From positions 1 to 13,098 of the forward strand of contig QZLH01001138.1 in the NCBI GenBank assembly GCA_003833135.1: 13,098 nucleotides of DNA, given 5' to 3'. The DNA is from Oehlia diaphana (lineage: Eukaryota > Glomeromycota > Glomeromycetes > Glomerales > Glomeraceae). The notes under the pieces are model-generated. The model searched no databases. It worked only from the letters and a program-made list of their open reading frames with translations, and was not told the DNA's origin. The translations under genes were made by a program, and so were the position numbers. Each line of letters begins with the position of its first letter. Position 1 is the stretch's first letter. Shown piece by piece: positions 8,327 through 13,098 of this stretch.

Positions 8327-9603
8327 TTATTCTACGATTGATTCACTTTTTACAACTGGGCCGGCTGGACAAGGTGAATTCATAGTATCATCTTCACTTT
8401 CATCGTCATCAATACATTCAGAAGTAAATAATTGCTGCATGCTACCACCAGCAGCGAACGTTCCCAATGGATTTGATTGTGCTAGAGAAGTAGATTTAAC
8501 TTGATAATAAGTATCGTTCTTCTTTGCAGTTAGTTTTTCACCTACATAATCAACATGGACGCGATCCATTTTATAACCGGGCGAATAAACTTGATATCTA
8601 CGATTAATATCGCTAAGTAAGGAGGAAATCGTAAATCCATCTTTATTTGAATTAGATGGAGTTGTAAAATCGGGACTCAAACAACTAACAAGTTCGTCCA
8701 TAATAAGTTTAGCAGCTTCTTTTGCAGGTGTTTTTAGTAATTTAGAGGGTGCCACAGAAAATTGAATTGTAACAGGTGGTGAAATCCCAGCAAAATCATA
8801 ATCACTATCCATTGATGGTAAAACAATTGAATCACTAGTTAAAGTACTTTCGTTTGAAGATTTTTTTATTTCAATCTTTTTACTTCCCCATGAGGGTGAT
8901 TGTAACATCTTGTGAGCATATTGTGGTTCTTGTAAAGGAGTCGAAGTCAGAGAATTATATTTTGAAGGATTATTTAATATCGAATTAGTCGCAGCCGCTT
9001 CACTCGTTCCCGATTTTAATGATGAAGTTCCATTAATATCAAAATTCCTTTTCAAATCAATATAATCTAGTGCTGAAATTGTATCATTTGCAGTTGAATT
9101 TGGATTTAAAGACTCGGAAACATGCTTTGGAAGATTATTAAACATCGAATTAGTTGCCGTTGCTTTACTTGTCTCAGATTTAAGTGAAGAAGTTTCATTA
9201 ATAATAAGTCTCTTTTTCAAATTGATATAATCTTCAGATGATGTTGCTGAAAATGTATCATTTGTAGTTAAATCTAAAGACTCGAAAAATGACCACCACA
9301 ACTAACAAAAAAAAAGTTGTATCAATATAAATTAACGCGTTTCTTAAAGAAAATTACATGAAAAAATACAAGAAATAAAACCTTTGAATTTTCCCAAATG
9401 TCCTCGGAAACGCAAGCAAAACGCGTTATTTGTGGCAAAACCTTCGTTGTAACTTTATATTGACACGCTGAAAAGTTATGGTCTACCTCTTGTAAAGTTA
9501 AAGTAATATTTTGCTCCAACTTTTCAAGTCTTGCCGTTAAATCGTTTACTGAAGAGAACATGTTTTTAAGGAAAGTATCGACGTAGGTGAAGTCGCGCAC
9601 CAC
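8327..9603 (-). CDS. ASK1: DASH complex subunit Ask1
   Basis: Ask1 is part of the DASH/Dam1 complex, which forms rings or oligomers around microtubules at the kinetochore in the mitotic spindle; it is known only in fungi. Two exons, 9603-9382 and 9301-8327, flank an 80-bp GT-AG intron (minus-strand donor GTTTTA, acceptor GTTAG) in phase 0, giving 398 residues. The family signature is in residues about 27-83: LEKLEQNITLTLQEVDHNFS, then VTTKVLPQI, then IWENSK and, across the splice, WWSFFESL. That order matches the Ask1 family, where the usual form is WEGSKFWKQFFEA. Residues 81-136 and 137-191 are tandem copies of one unit. The rest is Ser/Thr/Asn-rich and probably disordered, with eight Ser-Pro or Thr-Pro sites, fitting a CDK substrate (yeast Ask1 is a known Cdk1 target). 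An acidic patch (DDDESEDD) lies near the C-terminus. No other DASH gene is nearby. Confidence 0.9.
8951..9283 (-). repeat. Tandem 55/56-residue duplication within Ask1
   Basis: Residues 81-136 and 137-191 share the order ESL...NDT.SA...DYI.LK...I...TSSLKS.TS.A.ATNS..NN. They differ by many substitutions and by short gaps. The duplication directly follows the conserved N-terminal domain. It is coded wholly in exon 2. Confidence 0.85.
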
Positions 9604-11005
9604 GAGGGAATACTTTTGTAATTAAAGCGCAGAAATTTCACGTGATTTTCTGGAAATTTTATTTTCTATTTTTTATTCTTATAAGAAATTAAGAATTATT
9701 AAAACTTACTTCCACCATATATATAATAAAAAACAAATAGTATTTTATTAAGAGAAGATTTCACTCTGGACAAAGATGAAAATAAATAATTTTTAACAAA
9801 CCTTTCCTTTTTTTATAATAAATCAACTTTATTTTATTTTTTCCAGAATACAGATTAACTTCATTTTAATAAACACTAATTTTGTTTTATTTAAATACAA
9901 ATTTTTATAACAAAATTTCTCTTCCAAGGATAAGAGTAAACAACACACTATTGACAGCTGGTTAATAATTATAGCTGGATATTTTAAAACACCTGTTTCA
10001 ACAATAATAAATATATAACAATATTTAACAGCTTTACAACTATACTCAATTTTAAATAAAGCTATATTGAATTATGTAAAGATACCATTACATAATAAAC
10101 AACAACTTTTCAAGATGATTTTTAGATATTTACCAATATAATAAGAACTTCCTCCTTCTTTTTTCCTTAATTTTTTTTTTCTTAGGCCCTTTTCAAAATA
10201 AATAAGATCTTAACTTCATAATGTATTTTGATATTTAATTTTGTTCATTTTATGAAATTAGGCCAGTCGGTTTGAGTTGATAATTATTGGCTAACAGAAT
10301 TGTGTAACTTAATCCCAAATGTAGAATTTTTTAAAAAATTATCGTCAATTTGGGGCATATCGTAAACTTGGAGCACAACATAACGATGGTTAATGATCAA
10401 AAATCGCGAACAAATTTAAGTTTTAAATTTTTTTTTTTTTTTTTTGTTTAAGATAGGGTAAATAACGATTGAAGGAAAGCTTTAAATTTTTAATAAATAC
10501 CCAAAAATAAATCCTTACATTTACTAGCATTTACTACGGAAGTAAAGAATTTTTATATATTGTATATACAATATATTACGTCTATTCAATATATGATAAA
10601 TAATATTGCTATGGCTATTCAAAAATTTACCTTCAGTGAGTGATGTGGGTGGAATAATATTGACATAATTAAGGCAAAAGGATGAGACTTCATAATAAAA
10701 GCCTTCTTGGATTCAGATTTGTCATATGTAATTGATAAGCAATGGTCAATTGCTTCCATTTTATATTACCTGAGAGATATAATGTTTTTTACCTTCGTTT
10801 GATATTGTAGGTTCCTTTGAAGAAGATAAAGTTTGCAATAAGGGTGAGGATAGCTGTTGCGCTTTAATGATCATGTTAATTCATGGGTTGTCCATAACTT
10901 TAAAGATAAATAATAATTATATTTTTTGATTAATCATATTAATATTGTCAAAAAAATCAAAATCACGTGCGTATTTTATCTTAATTTATTATAATTATAT
11001 ATTTT
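9604..11005. other. AT-rich spacer upstream of ASK1, no confident gene
   Basis: The part next to 9604 should hold the ASK1 promoter; an E-box type CACGTG lies at 9640-9645. Further out are a T18 run (10428-10445), a hairpin CCCAAAT...ATTTGGG (10314-10354) enclosing a 16-bp AT palindrome, and a 22-bp AT palindrome (10555-10576). The segment 10630-10880 is less AT-biased and has a 34-codon minus-strand open frame from 10874, too little to call a gene. No RNA gene is recognised. Confidence 0.4.
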
Positions 11006-11022
11006 AAATGTATAATATATTT
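11006..11022 (+). repeat. Left target-site duplication of the retrotransposon insertion
   Basis: AAATGTATAATATATTT is identical over 17 bp to 12196-12212, directly beyond the element's A-rich tail. Confidence 0.85.
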
Positions 11023-11263
11023 GAAAAAAAAAACTCTTTCTCCTTTCCGACTGGAATCATAATATTCCGCAGTATACTCCCCTTTTGTCTGCAACAACCA
11101 AAACCTTTATGTTTTAAAGGTGAGCCCTACCACCTCTCGGACTTGTCAGAAAGGAAAGGCCACACACCTGCTCGAAAGAACTACACCCCTCAAATACAAA
11201 TATGAACTTAACAAACCCAAACTTCAACCTCATACTTGATCCTTCCAACTCGAACTATTATAA

Positions 11264-11728
11264 AATACTTTTCAGTCTCCCTCTTTTAGAGACGAACGCT
11301 TACACTACCTCAAGCTCTACAAAATACAACAAAGGGTTTTTAACCCAGAAAATATATCTAGAAAGAAGAAAACTTCCTTATACCAAGTCTCTCAGAGACA
11401 CTTAGAACTTTGGATAGAAAACTCTTTCGTCAATACCTTTGACCAGCCCACCTTCGAATCCTTGGCGTTCACATGGTCACATGCTCAAAGTGCTAACATA
11501 CCTTTTTGGGATGCATGCAACGTGTATTTCAACAACAATCAACTTGACATCGCACCAATTAAAGCTCATGCTACACTAACCGAAATTTCCCATATAGGGC
11601 TTAATCTTTACGATAACAAGAATGTTCCAGAACTTTGGTTAAACAACCACGTGATAAAAACAATAAAAATCGAAAGGAACGTTTATATTCCTTATGGCGT
11701 TGGTCATTGGAACTACTCCTTCGCCTAA
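11264..11728 (+). pseudogene. Broken C-terminal coding remnant of the LINE-type element
   Basis: One frame is open for 154 codons, longer than expected by chance in this DNA. It contains RVFNPENIS, RHLELWIENSFVNTF, FWDACNVYFNNN and IAPIKAH. The Lys-Ala-His stretch recalls the end of the RNase H domain of LINE proteins, but this is a weak match. Coding-like sequence also appears in the other frames, before (11124-11405) and after (to about 11795, e.g. PKKLNAQLHGRHRVTNKIHP) this frame. That fits one original frame now broken by small insertions or deletions, though chance open frames cannot be excluded. No start codon or complete domain is present. Confidence 0.45.
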
Positions 11729-11923
11729 AAAACTTAATGCTCAACTACACGGTCGCCACAGAGTCACTAATAAAATACATCCAGACTCGTTTATTTAGGT
11801 GGCACCTTTATCTAAACCTCTGAAAGGAGGAAATTAATATACGTACTTTTACTAGACTAAATCTAGATTATTTTCACAATTTGTACTGTTGTTATAGTTT
11901 TTTTCAGCCTCTTTTTCTTCCTT

Positions 11924-11947
11924 CCCCCTTCCCCTTTCCCCTTCCCC
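11924..11947 (-). other. Potential G-quadruplex tract in the element's 3' part
   Basis: On the minus strand four runs of at least four G (partners of C runs 11944-11947, 11938-11941, 11931-11934 and 11924-11928) are separated by loops of 2, 3 and 2 bases. This meets the usual G-quadruplex rule easily. In the sense RNA the tract is C-rich, so the structure would form in the first-strand cDNA or the opposite DNA strand. Confidence 0.75.
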
Positions 11948-12195
11948 TTTTATTTTCCCTTTTTTATTTTTGTTTTTTCTTTTTTTTTATCCTCTTTAGC
12001 CGATTTCTCTAGTGTTTTTGTGGTTAGAAAAGCTTCGGTTGAACCTCTGCGGTTCCTATAGTACACCAGGGTGGCACCATTTTCGGGCGGTTTGATTACA
12101 GCTTAATTTAGATAACGTTTGGCTTTCTTATAAATAGTTCTTGTTATCATTCTGTAATCTAGTTCACATGGATTTAAAAATAAAAAATAAAAAAT

Positions 12196-12212
12196 AAATG
12201 TATAATATATTT
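12196..12212 (+). repeat. Right target-site duplication of the retrotransposon insertion
   Basis: This is identical over 17 bp to 11006-11022. Because the tail ends in A, the boundary is ambiguous by up to three bases. Confidence 0.85.
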
Positions 12213-12643
12213 ATTATATATATTACAAATTATAGAAATTCGTACTATAACTAATTGTCTGGAGAGAAACGAATGAAAGTGATCATAGATGTTTCTCTTT
12301 CCACTCACATTAATCTTATTGTATATTTGTAATATATATTTTATATTTGATCAATTATGTATTTAAATTAGAAACTCTCATTCATAATAAGCCTTCCATC
12401 TTTCAGTGGCACATGACCGAACAAATTAAAGATAATATTTATCGCCATTTTCGAATTACTGTAAACTGTGGCTTGTCAATCATTTTATAAATAAACCGAA
12501 AATGTGTGATTTTTGTAAAACTGTACTAGTAAAACTTTACGTTTCACATATAAACATATAAATATTTTTTGATCTGCATAACACCTAGCTATTCTTATAT
12601 CACTTTCAAGTGTTTTTTTGGTCTTTCGTTCTGTTTTACTGGA

Positions 12644-12733
12644 AGATTTCTGACGATTCAACACTGGGTATAGTAACGATTTTACACCATATATTGCGAA
12701 ATCTGCAATTGTATTGTTTATTCAATAGAAATA
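12644..12733 (+). repeat. Diverged direct repeat, copy 1
   Basis: About 90 bp, related to 12823-12904 in the same order and orientation, with several substitutions and one short gap. Confidence 0.6.
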
Positions 12734-12822
12734 TTGTACGCAAATGTTATGTAATACAAATAATAGAGTCATAATATTTATATTTTTCTTTTTCTTTTCT
12801 CAGATCTCTATTTCATTTTTCC

Positions 12823-12904
12823 AGATTTCTACTGAATCTACATTAGGTATGGTAATAAGTTTTATGCTATATATTGTAATTGTTAGTTTATTCAACTAAA
12901 ATAT
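12823..12904 (+). repeat. Diverged direct repeat, copy 2
   Basis: This is the shorter copy, directly upstream of the transposase start. Confidence 0.6.
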
Positions 12905-12931
12905 GTGTCTGGAATATTAGTAGAAAGCTCT

Positions 12932-13098
12932 ATGCCTACAGAAATTAGCGAAGATTTACGTTGGCGTGTTGTGTATCTTTATAATGATGATTTTTCTATC
13001 ACAGATATTGCTAACACATTGTATGTTAGTAAGAGCTTTGTGATCAAAATAATAAATTTATATGTAAAATGGGCGTATGTTACCAGTCCAGTTAAAGG
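12932..13098 (+). CDS. Tc1/mariner (IS630)-type transposase, N-terminal part, runs off the window
   Basis: This is the start of a DDE transposase of the Tc1/mariner superfamily, which would bind the element's inverted repeats and cut and paste it at TA sites. Only 55 codons and part of the next are in the window. They give a helix-turn-helix (homeodomain-like) unit: MPTEISEDLRWRVVYLY, then SITDIANTLYVSKSFVIKII as the recognition helices, then a link ending VTSPVKG that normally leads to the second DNA-binding half. The catalytic Asp-Asp-Asp/Glu residues are beyond the edge. The ATG at 12932 is chosen because it is the first Met in the frame, which is open from 12887 without an earlier Met. 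Whether the gene is intact cannot be judged. Confidence 0.75.
   Translation, partial: MPTEISEDLRWRVVYLYNDDFSITDIANTLYVSKSFVIKIINLYVKWAYVTSPVK

Larger units (their letters stand above)
11023..12195 (+). mobile_element. 5'-truncated non-LTR (LINE-type) retrotransposon copy
   Basis: The 1173-bp insert is richer in C than its surroundings and is bounded by a perfect 17-bp direct repeat. Its 3' end is a short A-rich tail of TAAAAAA units (about 12174-12195). A long variable target duplication plus an A-rich tail is the hallmark of target-primed reverse transcription. It contains degraded coding sequence in several frames (to about 11820), then a non-coding 3' part with a C/T-rich tract (11910-11960) and a GC-richer block (12000-12120) with a GAACC-TCTGC-GGTTC stem-loop at 12041-12055. 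There is no reverse transcriptase core, so the copy is 5'-truncated and dead. A SINE or processed pseudogene with a similar tail is less likely but not excluded. Confidence 0.8.
12213..12931. other. AT-rich region before the transposase, with a diverged direct repeat
   Basis: No gene is visible. Two related segments, 12644-12733 and 12823-12904, share AGATTTCT, GGTATRGTAA, CATATATTG/CTATATATTG, AATTGT and TTTATTCAA in order. The second copy ends 27 bases before the transposase start. The region may hold the 5' end of the Tc1/mariner element, but I could not define its terminal inverted repeat because the other end lies outside the window. Confidence 0.4.

Noticed and set aside
10185..10265. 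Possible small inverted-repeat element starting near AGGCCCTTTTCA
   Set aside because: The two ends match poorly and no target duplication is present.
10797..10874. Possible small minus-strand exon starting with ATG at 10874
   Set aside because: It gives 34 codons with a possible GT donor, but no matching downstream exon or family is recognisable, so coding potential is unsupported.
11008..11205. 65-codon open frame at the left end of the retrotransposon copy
   Set aside because: Its start codon lies in the target-site duplication and it crosses the insertion boundary, so it cannot be a native gene.
1..13098. CRISPR array, defence system, tRNA or rRNA gene
   Set aside because: No regular spacer-repeat array, no cloverleaf and no rRNA-like sequence was seen; the window is eukaryotic in character.

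Overview
The window reads as nuclear DNA of an early-diverging, AT-rich fungus. It has two intron-containing fungal genes, one of them a subunit of the DASH complex, which is known only from fungi, set among degraded transposons and long A/T runs. The transposon content, short GT-AG introns and very low GC fit an arbuscular mycorrhizal fungus such as Rhizophagus. That placement is an inference; there is no marker gene to prove it.

Layout. 1-720 is GC-richer repeat-like DNA with two 35-bp direct-repeat pairs and a phased 11-bp hairpin cluster (569-673). 1391-2516 is a Tc1/mariner-style element with TA flanks and long terminal inverted repeats, holding a second foldback element (1887-2200). 2811-3081 is a MITE with 33-bp terminal inverted repeats and TAA target duplications (PIF/Harbinger style). 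3883-7551 (+) is PCF11, the CTD-binding subunit of the pre-mRNA cleavage and transcription-termination factor, modelled as ten exons and 677 residues. 8327-9603 (-) is ASK1, a DASH kinetochore ring subunit, in two exons and 398 residues. The two genes converge on a 775-bp spacer. 9604-11005 is AT-rich spacer. 11006-12212 is a 5'-truncated non-LTR retrotransposon copy with an A-rich tail and a perfect 17-bp target-site duplication. 12932 to the right edge is the start of a Tc1/mariner-type transposase gene that runs off the window.

The two host genes are unrelated in function: one acts in mRNA 3'-end formation, the other in chromosome segregation. I see no operon-like or defence-like system. 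The unusual content is in the repeats: transition-only divergence between the arms of the large inverted repeat (RIP-like), the phased hairpin cluster, the clean retrotransposon insertion with a potential G-quadruplex tract, and an internal 55-residue duplication in Ask1. I found no tRNA, rRNA, CRISPR array or viral gene.
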